Assembly (NCBI RefSeq): GCF_000981895.1
Contig: NZ_LATD01000109.1
Coordinates: 1-33,925 of the forward strand
Direction of reading: 5' to 3'
Length of the DNA stretch: 33,925 nt
From: Streptomyces odonnellii
GTDB taxonomy: Bacteria; Actinomycetota; Actinomycetes; Streptomycetales; Streptomycetaceae
Shown piece by piece: positions 24,213 to 31,767 of this stretch; within the stretch, counting starts at the first letter, position 1, and each line of letters begins with the position of its first letter. The notes below the pieces were generated by a model that was given only the letters and a program-made list of their open reading frames with translations, made no database searches and had not been told where the DNA came from. The position numbers and the translations under genes are program-made.

Positions 24213-24644
24213 GTGAGCAGCAGCGAAGAGAACACCGCCCCCGCACCGGCCCCGCGCCCCGCGCGTCTGACCGCGGCGGCCGCCGTCTGCGGGCTCGAAG
24301 CCCTGGCCCTGGTCGTCGGCGGGGTGTATCTGCTGGTGATGGGCGTGCTCGGGCGGCCCGACCAGCCCGAGCAGGCGGAGATGGGTGGCATCACGCTGGC
24401 CGTGCTCGGTGTCATCCCGCTGCTCGCCGCCCGTGGACTGCTGCTGCGCCGCTCCTGGAGCCGGGGCCCCGCGCTGATCACCCAGATCATGGCGCTGCCG
24501 GTGGCCTGGACGCTGCTGCGTGCGACGGGTGCGCTGATTCCCGCCGGTATCGCGCTGGCGGTGGTCGCGGTGACGGGCCTGGTCCTGATCGTCAACCCGA
24601 CGACCACCGAGGCTCTGGGCATCGGACCGGCTCGCGACGCCTAG
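24213..24644 (+). CDS. Small four-helix membrane protein of unknown function
   Basis: The 143-residue protein has a Pro/Ala-rich N-terminus and four hydrophobic segments (about 23-46, 58-75, 84-105 and 106-128), with basic residues between helices 2 and 3 (LLLRRSWSRG). The layout resembles conserved actinobacterial integral membrane proteins without assigned function. GTG 24213 is favoured by the -10-like TACCCT. The gene is convergent with sigH, with a terminator between them. I do not recognise the family by name. Confidence 0.75.
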   Translation: MSSSEENTAPAPAPRPARLTAAAAVCGLEALALVVGGVYLLVMGVLGRPDQPEQAEMGGITLAVLGVIPLLAARGLLLRRSWSRGPALITQIMALPVAWTLLRATGALIPAGIALAVVAVTGLVLIVNPTTTEALGIGPARDA

Positions 24645-24712
24645 CCCGGACTCGGCGGCCTGGGCCGCCCTCGCCGGACAGCCGCCGCCGGAAAAACCCA
24701 CCGCATGAACGG

Positions 24713-24737
24713 GCCCGGCCGTTGTCGGCGGCCGGGC
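24713..24737. terminator. Bidirectional terminator between the membrane protein gene and sigH
   Basis: A perfect 9-bp stem (GCCCGGCCG at 24713-24721 with 24729-24737) closes a 7-base loop. Confidence 0.7.
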
Positions 24738-24754
24738 GTGCGGGACCGCCGCCG

Positions 24755-25717
24755 TTACTCCTCCACCAGCAGGCGCTCCCGGAGCTGCGCCAGGGTGCGG
24801 GCCAGCAGCCGCGAGACATGCATCTGCGAGATGCCGACCTCCTGCGCGATCTGCGACTGGGTCATATTGCCGAAGAAGCGCAGCAGCAGAATCCGCTTCT
24901 CCCTGGGCGGCAGATCCTCCAGCAGCGGCTTGAGTGATTCCCGGTACTCGACGCCCTCCAGCGCCTCGTCCTCCGCGCCCAGCGTGTCCGCCACCGCCGG
25001 GGACTCGTCGTCCGTGTCCGGGACGTCCAGCGAGAGTGTGGAGTACGCGTTGGCCGACTCCAGCCCCTCCAGGACCTCTTCCTCCGAGATCCCCAGCCGC
25101 TCCGCCAGTTCATGGACCGTGGGCGAACGGCCGTGCTGCTGCGACAGCTCGGCCGTGGCCGTCGTCAGGGCGAGCCGGAGTTCCTGGAGCCGGCGCGGCA
25201 CCCGTACCGCCCAGCCCTTGTCCCGGAAGTGCCGCTTGATCTCACCGACCACCGTCGGTGTCGCGTACGTCGAGAACTCGACACCGCGCTCCGGGTCGAA
25301 CCGGTCCACCGACTTGATCAGGCCGATGGTCGCGACCTGGGTCAGATCGTCCAGCGGCTCCCCGCGGTTGCGGAACCGTCTCGCCAGATGCTCGACCAGG
25401 GGCAGATGCATCCGCACCAGTTGATTGCGGAGGTCCGCCCGCTGGGGCGAGCCGTCGGGCAGCTTGCGCAGCTCGACGAACATCGCCCGCGCACCGCTGC
25501 GGTCATGTGGATCGTGGTGCTTGTCGTTGTGCTGCTCGCTCATAAAGGCCGCCCGCTCTGCCTGCGCCTGCTCCGCCGCGGCCGTCTGGCCGTCAAGTCC
25601 GTCCACCGGGTGGGGACGGGCCTGCTGCTCCGGGATGCCCGCGGGGGCGAGCACCAGCTCCTCCGGAGCTTCGTGCCCTCCCCGCGGTTCCCGTGGGATG
25701 CGCCCCTCGTCACGCAC
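24755..25717 (-). CDS. sigH: SigB-type (SigF/B/G) stress sigma factor, SigH
   Basis: The protein has up to 320 residues. After a Gln/Ala/His-rich N-terminal extension it shows sigma region 2 (LRNQLVRMHLPLVEHLARRF, DDLTQVATIGLIKSVDRFDP, GVEFSTYATPTVVGEIKRHF), region 3 and region 4 (LPPREKRILLLRFFGNMTQ, then IAQEVGISQMHVSRLLARTL). These are typical of the SigB/SigF group, which directs general and osmotic stress genes. GTG 25717 is the longest supported start, 25 bases after the anti-sigma stop. ATG 25543 (MSEQHNDKHHD) would give a 262-residue form. S. coelicolor SigH is known to occur in several sizes. It is in an operon with the anti-sigma gene. Confidence 0.92.
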   Translation of the reverse strand: MRDEGRIPREPRGGHEAPEELVLAPAGIPEQQARPHPVDGLDGQTAAAEQAQAERAAFMSEQHNDKHHDPHDRSGARAMFVELRKLPDGSPQRADLRNQLVRMHLPLVEHLARRFRNRGEPLDDLTQVATIGLIKSVDRFDPERGVEFSTYATPTVVGEIKRHFRDKGWAVRVPRRLQELRLALTTATAELSQQHGRSPTVHELAERLGISEEEVLEGLESANAYSTLSLDVPDTDDESPAVADTLGAEDEALEGVEYRESLKPLLEDLPPREKRILLLRFFGNMTQSQIAQEVGISQMHVSRLLARTLAQLRERLLVEE

Positions 25718-25741
25718 CGGACCGTCCCCGTTCCTCGTTCC

Positions 25742-26155
25742 TCACGCCGGCCCGGGTCCCGCGCCGCGCTGTTTGTAGAGGCTGATGGTGACCGTACGGT
25801 CGTCCGCCACCGTCGAGTCGACCTTGCCCGCCAGTGCCGAGAGCACCGTCCAGGCGAAGGTGTCACGCTCCGGCGCCCGCCCGTCCGTGGTGGGCGCAGA
25901 GACGGTCACTTCGAGCGCGTCCTCGACAAGGCGGAAGACGCAACTGAGGACGGAGCCCGGTACGGCCTGCTGGAGCAGGATCGCGCAGGCCTCGTCCACC
26001 GCGATACGCAGGTCCTCGATCTCGTCGAGGGTGAAGTCCAAGCGTGCCGCGAGGCCGGCCGTGGCCGTACGCAGCACGGACAGGTAGGCACCCGCAGCGG
26101 GCAGCCGGACTTCCACGAAGTCCTCGGTCCCGGGCTCGCCTGCGATCTGGGACAC
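25742..26155 (-). CDS. RsbW-like anti-sigma factor for SigH (PrsH/UshX type)
   Basis: The 137-residue single-domain protein has the HATPase_c_2 fold: a beta start (FVEVRLPA), LDFTLDEIEDLRIAVDEACAILL (40-61), a beta hairpin and a C-terminal DDRTVTISLYKQRG. It precedes sigH by 24 bases, the usual place of its partner anti-sigma factor. In the N-box EACAI (55-59) the Mg-binding Asn of true RsbW kinases (EACTN) is replaced by Ile59, so it may sequester SigH without phosphorylating an antagonist. I chose GTG 26155 because GGAGGTGA (26165-26158) is the Shine-Dalgarno sequence. A longer TTG-start form is unlikely. Confidence 0.88.
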   Translation of the reverse strand: MSQIAGEPGTEDFVEVRLPAAGAYLSVLRTATAGLAARLDFTLDEIEDLRIAVDEACAILLQQAVPGSVLSCVFRLVEDALEVTVSAPTTDGRAPERDTFAWTVLSALAGKVDSTVADDRTVTISLYKQRGAGPGPA

Positions 26156-26218
26156 CCTCACCTCCAAGGTGGCACAAGCTCTTCAGGGCTCCGGAACGGG
26201 GGATGTCCCGGAGCCTCG

Positions 26219-26240
26219 CGGTACGTAGTCGGTACGTAGC
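26219..26240. repeat. Phased direct repeat in the anti-sigma/sigH upstream region
   Basis: CGGTACGTAG occurs at 26219-26228 and 26231-26240, 12 bp apart, each centred on the palindrome TACGTA. It lies about 65-85 bases upstream of the anti-sigma start. It is possibly an operator for stress control of the operon. No sigma consensus could be assigned with confidence in this gap. Confidence 0.4.
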
Positions 26241-26400
26241 CGGTCTGGACTGGCGACGCTATCGCGATCCATGGTGCTGTGTCGCCGGGGACCCCCGTCC
26301 GGCGACTGTCACTCATGGTAAGCATATGAACACGGAAAGTGGCTAGTGGTCTGCCGCCCTCAATTCCGGGCTGCCGGGGGAGGGTTGACGTACCCAGCCG

Positions 26401-26661
26401 TCAGACGATCGAACCGTCGGCATAGCACCACCGCCAGCTCTCACCGGGCTCGAAGCTCCGCATCACCGTGTGCCCCGTCTCCTTGAAGTGCCGCGTGGCG
26501 TGCTGATACGGGGACGAGTCGCAGCAGCCCACGTGTCCGCAGACGAGGCAGAGCCGCAACTGGACGGGATGGCCGTCGACCGCGAGGCATGCCCCGCAGG
26601 TCTCGCCCCGCGGGGCGGGCTCGGAGCGCGGCAGTTCCGCGATGTGGGGGCACTCACTCAT
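26401..26661 (-). CDS. UBP-type zinc finger protein
   Basis: The 86-residue protein is essentially one zf-UBP domain. Cys/His ligands occur in the expected order: C4-x-H6, C22-x-x-C25, C38-x-x-C41, C46/C47, H54 or H58, and H64, with the final CYADGSIV. In eukaryotes this fold binds the free C-terminus of ubiquitin. Bacterial members occur widely in actinobacteria without a settled function. ATG 26661 has no Shine-Dalgarno sequence; TAACCT seven bases upstream suggests a leaderless mRNA. It is divergent from the antiporter, with only 35 bases between start codons. Confidence 0.85.
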   Translation of the reverse strand: MSECPHIAELPRSEPAPRGETCGACLAVDGHPVQLRLCLVCGHVGCCDSSPYQHATRHFKETGHTVMRSFEPGESWRWCYADGSIV

Positions 26662-26696
26662 GATGACCAGGTTACGACGCGTGTGAGGACGGTGGG

Positions 26697-28307
26697 ATGG
26701 ACGTATTGCCCCTGGTCGCGCTGGTGGCGGGGAGCGCGGCGATCGCGGGCGCATCGCGCAGGACACCGGTGGCGGCGCCGCTGCTGCTGGTGACCGCGGG
26801 GCTGATCGCCTCGTATGTGCCGGGTGTGCCCGATTACACACTCGACCCGCACATCGTGCTGCCGCTGCTGCTGCCGCCCCTGCTGTACACGGCCGCGGTG
26901 GACAGTTCGTATCTCGATCTGCGTGCGAACATGCGGCCCGTCGCCCTGCTCTCGATCGGCTATGTGCTCTTCGCCACCGTCGCGGTGGGCTGGCTCGCCT
27001 ATCTGCTGGTGCCCGATCTGCCGCTGACCGCCGCTCTGGTGCTGGGCGCGGTGGTCGCGCCGCCGGACGCGGTGGCCGCCACCGCCATCGCCCGCAGACT
27101 GCGCCTGCCGAGCCGGATCACCACCATCCTCCAGGGCGAGTCGCTGGTGAACGACGCCACCGCGATCACCGCCTTCAAGGTGGCGCTGGCCGCGGCGGTG
27201 GGCGCGGGCGCGAGCTGGGCGGGCGGGATGGCGGAGTTCGCGCTGGCGTCGCTCGGCGGGGTCGGGGTCGGCCTGGTGCTGATGATGCCGCTGCACTGGC
27301 TCCGTACGCATCTCACCGAGCCCCTCCTCCAGAACACCCTCTCCCTGCTCATCCCGTTCGTCGCCTACGCGCTGGCCGAACAGGCGGGGGCGTCCGGGGT
27401 GCTGGCGGTCGTGGTGGTCGCGCTCTATCTGGGGCACCGCTCCTGGCAGGTGGACTTCGCGACCCGGATCCAGGAGCACGCGGTGTGGAAGATGGTCGCG
27501 TTCATCCTGGAGTCGGCCGTCTTCGCCCTGATCGGGCTCCAGTTGCCGTTCGTCCTCGAAGGGCTCGGGGAGTACGGAGTCGGGGAGTCGCTCGTCTACG
27601 CCGTCGGGGTTTTCGTGGCCGTGGTGGTGGTCCGCTTCGTCTGGGTCTATCCGGCGACGTTCCTGCCGCGCGCGTTGTTCCGGCGGATCAAGGAGCGCGA
27701 GCCGGAGACCAACTGGACCTCGCCGCTGATCGTCGGCTGGGCGGGCATGCGGGGTGTGGTGTCGCTGGCGATCGCGTTCTCGATCCCGCTGGCGCTGGAC
27801 GACGGCAGACCGTTCCCCGGGCGCAATCTGGTGCTGTTCCTGACCTTCACGACGGTGATCGGCACCCTGGTCGTGCAGGGGCTCACCCTGCCGGTGCTGA
27901 TCCGGCTGCTGATCCGGGCGCGGATGCTGCCGTCCCGCGACCGGCAGGCCGAGACCCTGGCCGAGGCGCAGGCGCAGAGCGAGGCCTCGGCGGCGGCGGA
28001 GCGGCGGCTGGAAGAGCTGCTGGCCGATGAGCGCAACGCGCTGCCCGAACCGCTGGCGCAGCGGCTGCGGGCGGTCCTGGAGCGCCGCCGCAACGCGGTC
28101 TGGGAGCGGCTCGGGGCGGTCAACGAGGTGACGGGGGAGTCGGCGGACGACACCTACCGGCGGCTGTCGGGCGAGATGATCGAGACGGAGCGCTCGGTGT
28201 TCGTGGAGCTGCGGGACCGGCGGCGGATCGACGACGAGATGATGCGGACGCTGCTGCGCAGGCTGGACCTGGAGGAGGCGGCGGCGTACCGCGAGACGGA
28301 GGACTGA
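26697..28307 (+). CDS. Na+/H+ antiporter, CPA1 (NhaP/NHE) family
   Basis: The 536-residue membrane protein has about 12 spans in the first 410 residues and a charged cytoplasmic tail (about 415-536) rich in Glu and Arg with coiled-coil character (AEAQAQSEASAAAERRLEELLADE). Transport motifs APPDAVA (121-127) and GESLVNDAT (147-155, with the Asn152-Asp153 pair of electroneutral CPA1 exchangers) are intact. It exports Na+ (or K+) in exchange for H+, for pH and salt homeostasis. Start ATG 26697 follows GAGGACGG. Its neighbourhood with the osmotic-stress sigma factor fits an ion-stress role (inference). Confidence 0.92.
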   Translation: MDVLPLVALVAGSAAIAGASRRTPVAAPLLLVTAGLIASYVPGVPDYTLDPHIVLPLLLPPLLYTAAVDSSYLDLRANMRPVALLSIGYVLFATVAVGWLAYLLVPDLPLTAALVLGAVVAPPDAVAATAIARRLRLPSRITTILQGESLVNDATAITAFKVALAAAVGAGASWAGGMAEFALASLGGVGVGLVLMMPLHWLRTHLTEPLLQNTLSLLIPFVAYALAEQAGASGVLAVVVVALYLGHRSWQVDFATRIQEHAVWKMVAFILESAVFALIGLQLPFVLEGLGEYGVGESLVYAVGVFVAVVVVRFVWVYPATFLPRALFRRIKEREPETNWTSPLIVGWAGMRGVVSLAIAFSIPLALDDGRPFPGRNLVLFLTFTTVIGTLVVQGLTLPVLIRLLIRARMLPSRDRQAETLAEAQAQSEASAAAERRLEELLADERNALPEPLAQRLRAVLERRRNAVWERLGAVNEVTGESADDTYRRLSGEMIETERSVFVELRDRRRIDDEMMRTLLRRLDLEEAAAYRETED

Positions 28308-28470
28308 GCCCGTCCGGCGGGCGATCCCGGGCGGAAGGGGCAAGCCCGTCCCGGTGCAGGAGACGCATGCCGTCCGGCGTGGAGCCCAGTCTGTCCGGGC
28401 GGGCAGATCGAGCCCGTCCGGCGATTGAGGACTGGGCCCGTCTGCCAGGCGATCCCGGGCGGCCCCGGCA
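28306..28470 (+). repeat. Intergenic repeat cluster (GCCCGTCCGGCG type)
   Basis: The core GAGCCCGTCCGGCG occurs at 28306-28319 (overlapping the antiporter stop) and 28410-28423, the latter continuing as ATTGAGGAC. A decayed copy starts near 28431, and CCGTCCGGCG recurs near 28370. A longer imperfect direct repeat links about 28298-28340 with 28427-28470 (sharing GGACTG, GCCCGTC and GGCGATCCCGGGCGG). This resembles the short GC-rich repeats scattered through Streptomyces intergenic regions. No gene is seen in 28308-28505. Confidence 0.65.
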
Positions 28471-28505
28471 TGCTCACGCGTTCGGTCGGCCCGGCTCCGG
28501 CACCC

Positions 28506-29456
28506 TCACGCGTCCGGTTCGCCCGGTTCGGCGTCCGGCTCCGGCACCCCCGTGATCACCGCCACCACCGCCGAGCCCGGCGCGAACGCCCCCTCCTGCG
28601 CCAAGACGCCAAGTCCATACAGCATTTTGGCGACATAGAGACGTTCCACCGGCAGCCCGTGCCGCTCCTCGAAGTCCCGCGCGTACGCCTCGACCTCCGG
28701 AGCCGTACGGGCGAAACCCCCGCAGTGGAACCGGTCGTCGAGGCTCCACCGCCCCGCGGGACCCCCGAACGCCGCCCTCTGGAGGTCCCGTATCTCCCGC
28801 TCCAGAAAACCGCCCCGCAGCACCGGGAACCCCACCGCGCGCTGCTCCGGACCCAGCCCGGCGGCCAGCCCCGCCAGCGTCCCTCCCGTACCGCACGCGA
28901 CGGCCACGGTCTCCGCCTCGCCGCGCAGTTCGCGGCCGAGGTCCGCGCATCCCCGTACGGCTGCCGCGTTGCTGCCGCCCTCCGGTACGACGTACACCGA
29001 GCCGGGATCGAGCCCCTCCCGCGCGAGGAGGCCGGCCACAACCGAAGGGTCTGTTTTACGGCGGTACGCCCCGCGGTCGATGAAGGCCAGCCGCATCCCG
29101 TCGGCCGCGCACCTGGCGAGCGACGGGTTGAGCGGACGTCCGGCCAGCTCGTCGCCCCGTACGACACCGACCGTGCCGAAGCCCAGCAGCCGCCCGGCCG
29201 CCGCCGTCGCGCGGAGGTGGTTGGAGTACGCCCCGCCGAAGGTCAGCAGGGTGCGCCGGCCGCCGGCCGCGGCGGCCCGCAGATTCGGCACCAGCTTGCG
29301 CCACTTGTTGCCCGGCAGTTCCGGGTGGATCAGATCCTCGCGCTTGAGCAGCAGCCGTACGCCGTGCCGGGCGAAGCGCTCGTCCTCGGCCGGCAGCAGC
29401 GGCGACGGGAGCCGTGGCCGCAGTACGCCGGGATCGAGCGCTTCGTAGGAGGTCAT
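28506..29456 (-). CDS. PLP-dependent D-cysteine desulfhydrase / ACC deaminase family enzyme
   Basis: The 316-residue fold-type II PLP enzyme has the cofactor Lys51 in LPGNKWRKL (48-55) and the cofactor-binding segment FGGAYSNHLRATAAAG (73-88), both typical of ACC deaminase/D-cysteine desulfhydrase. PEGGSNAAAVRG and the phosphate-binding ACGTGGTLAG follow. It probably acts on a small D- or cyclic amino acid, releasing a 2-oxo acid and ammonia (with H2S for D-Cys); the substrate cannot be told from these motifs. ATG 29456 has GGGCGG upstream. The amidase gene lies 37 bases upstream on the same strand, so co-transcription is likely. Confidence 0.88.
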   Translation of the reverse strand: MTSYEALDPGVLRPRLPSPLLPAEDERFARHGVRLLLKREDLIHPELPGNKWRKLVPNLRAAAAGGRRTLLTFGGAYSNHLRATAAAGRLLGFGTVGVVRGDELAGRPLNPSLARCAADGMRLAFIDRGAYRRKTDPSVVAGLLAREGLDPGSVYVVPEGGSNAAAVRGCADLGRELRGEAETVAVACGTGGTLAGLAAGLGPEQRAVGFPVLRGGFLEREIRDLQRAAFGGPAGRWSLDDRFHCGGFARTAPEVEAYARDFEERHGLPVERLYVAKMLYGLGVLAQEGAFAPGSAVVAVITGVPEPDAEPGEPDA

Positions 29457-29493
29457 CCGCCCATTGTCGGGTCCGTGGCCGGAGACCGCGCCG

Positions 29494-30084
29494 TCAGGCC
29501 AGGCGGTCGTGCACTCGGGCCCGTAACGACGCCATCGTGAAGCCCCGCGGGTCGACCTTGCCCGGCTGCCACTCCCGGTGCCCGATCACCGAGGCCGCGC
29601 TCCAGCCGTGCTGCCGGCAGACGGCCGCCGCGGCCCGCTCGATCGCCTCCAACTGGGCGTCGGGCCAGGGGTCCTCGCCGTCGCCGAGGTTCTCGCACTC
29701 GAAGCCGTAGAAGTAGCGGTTCCCGTCGGTGTTGGCCTCGCGCTCCTTCGGCAGCCGCCGCTCCGCGATCACCGCCCGCAGTACGTCGACATCGCCCAGC
29801 CCCGCGTGGTTGACCCTGCCGTACCCGACGAGATGGACCGCGCCGTCCTTGGCGATCACACCGTGGCACAGGGGGCCCGGCAGGGCAGTGTGGCCGTTCT
29901 TGCACAGCCGTACGGTGGCGTCGGTGCCCCGGGTGACGGTGTGGTGGATCATCACTCCGTGGACCGGCCCCCAGGGCCCTTTGTGGTCGCGGTTGTGGGT
30001 ACGCCAGTCGCCGACTTCGACGACCGTGAGGCCCTCGCTCGTGAGCGCGTCGAGAAAACGTCCCGCGGACATGGGTCGGGCCAT
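29494..30084 (-). CDS. N-acetylmuramoyl-L-alanine amidase (amidase_2/PGRP fold) with TTA codon
   Basis: The 196-residue single-domain amidase hydrolyses the bond between MurNAc and the stem peptide. Zinc ligands are visible: His47 (MIHHTVT), His169 (VIGHREW) and Asp178 (GKVDPRG), the last replacing the Cys of T7-like enzymes. YGFECENLG (126-134) is the central strand. There is no signal peptide, so it may act in wall recycling or leave the cell by lysis. ATG 30084 has GGAGGGAG at good spacing. Leu187, ten codons from the end, is TTA (29526-29524), so full-length product should need the bldA tRNA, tying it to development. Confidence 0.9.
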   Translation of the reverse strand: MARPMSAGRFLDALTSEGLTVVEVGDWRTHNRDHKGPWGPVHGVMIHHTVTRGTDATVRLCKNGHTALPGPLCHGVIAKDGAVHLVGYGRVNHAGLGDVDVLRAVIAERRLPKEREANTDGNRYFYGFECENLGDGEDPWPDAQLEAIERAAAAVCRQHGWSAASVIGHREWQPGKVDPRGFTMASLRARVHDRLA

Positions 30085-30140
30085 GGCCGACTCCCTCCTG
30101 TTTGGCGAACGGAATGTCCCGTACCGCGCTTGTTACCCGA

Positions 30141-30199
30141 ACCCCCTTGTCCCTACTGGCTGTTCGGACCGTGTGCGAGCCGATCAGGACAAAGGGGGT
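30141..30199. promoter_or_regulatory. Long inverted repeat upstream of the encapsulin-like gene
   Basis: ACCCCCTTGTCC (30141-30152) is repeated in inverted form as GGACAAAGGGGGT (30187-30199) with one extra base. The spacer is 34 bases. It lies between the divergent amidase and shell genes. Two half-sites about 46 bp apart suggest a DNA-looping or cooperative operator. Alternatively it is an RNA stem in a long leader of the shell gene. Confidence 0.45.
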
Positions 30200-30312
30200 C
30201 CTGTGCCCCGTCGGCGTGGATCCAGTCCCACTCTTTTGTGTAATGGCGCGCCCACGCACCGTGCTGGAAGCTTTCTGCTTGCAGGTCAGCACATGATCGA
30301 GAGGGAGACTTC

Positions 30313-31725
30313 ATGTCGGTTGGTGACGAGGTCCGCGCAGCGCAGCCGCCGGCCCAGGCCCAGCAGAGTCTGGGCACGGCCGCCGCCCGGAACCTGGCGA
30401 CCACCACCAAATCGGTACCGCAGATGCAGGAGATCACCTCCCGGTGGCTGCTGCGGATGCTGCCATGGGTCCAAGTGCAGGGCGGCACCTACCGGGTGAA
30501 CCGCCGGCTCAGTTACGCGGTCGGTGACGGACGCGTCACCTTCGTACAGACCGGGGACCGGGTCACGGTCGTCCCGGCCGAGCTGGGGGAGCTGCCCGCG
30601 CTGCGCGCGTACGGCGACGAAGGGGTGTTCGCCGAGCTGGCGCGCCGCTGCGAGCAGCGGGAGTTCGCGGCCGGCGAGACCCTGGCCGTCTCCGGGAGTC
30701 CCGCGGACCAGGTCTTTCTGCTGGCGCACGGCAGGGTCGAGAAGACGCGCCCGGGGCCGTACGGAGACGACGCCGTGCTCGAAGTGCTCGCCGACGGCGC
30801 GTACTTCGGGGACCAGGCCCTGGTGGATGGGGAGGCCACCTGGGAATACACCGCACGCGCGGCGACGGCGTGCACGGTCCTGACACTGAGCAGGAGCGAC
30901 GTACTGAACCTCGCCGACCGCGAGGAGTCGCTCCGTACCCACCTGGCCGCGCTCGCCTTCGTACCGCGCCAGCGCACCAACAAGTACGGCGAGGCCGCGA
31001 TCGACCTCTCGGCGGGCCATGTCGGCGAGGCGGTCGTACCGCACACCTTCGTGGACTACGACGCGTCGCCGCGCGAGTACGAACTGAGCGTCGCGCAGAC
31101 CGTACTGAAGGTGCACAGCAGGGTCGCCGACCTCTACAACCAGCCCATGAACCAGACCGAGCAGCAGTTGCGGCTCACGGTCGAGGCGCTGCGCGAGCGC
31201 CAGGAGCACGAGCTGATCAACAACCGCGAGTTCGGGCTGCTGCACAACTGCGACTACGGGCAGCGGCTCCAGCCGCACGACGGCGGACCCAGCCCGGACG
31301 ACATGGACGAGCTGCTCTCGCGCCGCCGGGGATCCAAGCTGTTCCTCGCGCATCCGCGGGCCATCGCCGCCTTCGGACGCGAGTGCAACCGGCGGGGGAT
31401 CTACCCGGACAGCGTCGAGGTCGGGGGCCACCATGTGCCCGCGTGGCGCGGAGTGCCGATCTTCCCCTCGAACAAGATCCCGATCTCCGACGCCAGGACG
31501 ACCTCGATCATCTGTATGCGTACGGGCGAGGCCGAGCAGGGGGTCGTCGGGCTCCAGCAGAGCGGAATCCCGGACGAGATCGAGCCGAGCATGTCGGTCC
31601 GCTTCATGGGCATCGACGAGCAGGCGATCATCTCGTACCTGGTCACGGCGTACTACTCGGCGGCGGTGCTGGTGCCGGACGCGCTCGGGGTGCTGGAGAA
31701 CGTGGAGGTGGGGCGCTGGACGTGA
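30313..31725 (+). CDS. EshA-type family 2B encapsulin shell protein with inserted cNMP-binding-like domain
   Basis: The 470-residue protein resembles EshA of Streptomyces and the family 2B encapsulins, virus-derived HK97-fold shell proteins. Residues 1-95 are a flexible N-arm plus the first shell segment. Residues 96-205 are a cyclic-nucleotide-binding-like domain ([38 protein letters not shown], then [11 protein letters not shown]). Residues 206-470 return to the shell fold (P- and A-domain-like, ending [25 protein letters not shown]). The usual cassette Glu is Asp167 and the phosphate-binding Arg appears replaced (W177-E178-Y179), so the ligand may not be cAMP. ATG 30313 has GAGGGAG upstream. 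The polyprenyl synthase gene follows as likely cargo. Particle formation is inferred. Confidence 0.87.
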   Translation: MSVGDEVRAAQPPAQAQQSLGTAAARNLATTTKSVPQMQEITSRWLLRMLPWVQVQGGTYRVNRRLSYAVGDGRVTFVQTGDRVTVVPAELGELPALRAYGDEGVFAELARRCEQREFAAGETLAVSGSPADQVFLLAHGRVEKTRPGPYGDDAVLEVLADGAYFGDQALVDGEATWEYTARAATACTVLTLSRSDVLNLADREESLRTHLAALAFVPRQRTNKYGEAAIDLSAGHVGEAVVPHTFVDYDASPREYELSVAQTVLKVHSRVADLYNQPMNQTEQQLRLTVEALRERQEHELINNREFGLLHNCDYGQRLQPHDGGPSPDDMDELLSRRRGSKLFLAHPRAIAAFGRECNRRGIYPDSVEVGGHHVPAWRGVPIFPSNKIPISDARTTSIICMRTGEAEQGVVGLQQSGIPDEIEPSMSVRFMGIDEQAIISYLVTAYYSAAVLVPDALGVLENVEVGRWT

Positions 31726-31740
31726 GGTGAGAGCCGGGGC

Positions 31741-31767
31741 GCCGGGCACCGGCAGCAGGTGCCCGGC
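31741..31767 (+). terminator. Hairpin between shell and cargo genes
   Basis: A perfect 10-bp stem (GCCGGGCACC at 31741-31750 with 31758-31767) closes a 7-base loop, 15 bases after the shell stop and 50 before the synthase start. If partly read through, it would lower cargo relative to shell. Confidence 0.6.

Noticed and set aside
26270..26330. BldD-like site (AGTGAC half) upstream of the anti-sigma gene
   Set aside because: Only one half-site (GAGTGACAGTC) is present and the palindrome is incomplete.
26345..26360. AGTGGTCTG resembling a DasR half-site
   Set aside because: Only the left half matches; the right half is lost and there is no amino-sugar gene nearby.
26658..28343. 561-codon minus-strand open frame opposite the antiporter
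   Set aside because: It is His/Gln/Arg/Asp-rich antisense sequence with no recognisable family. The antiporter has intact motifs.
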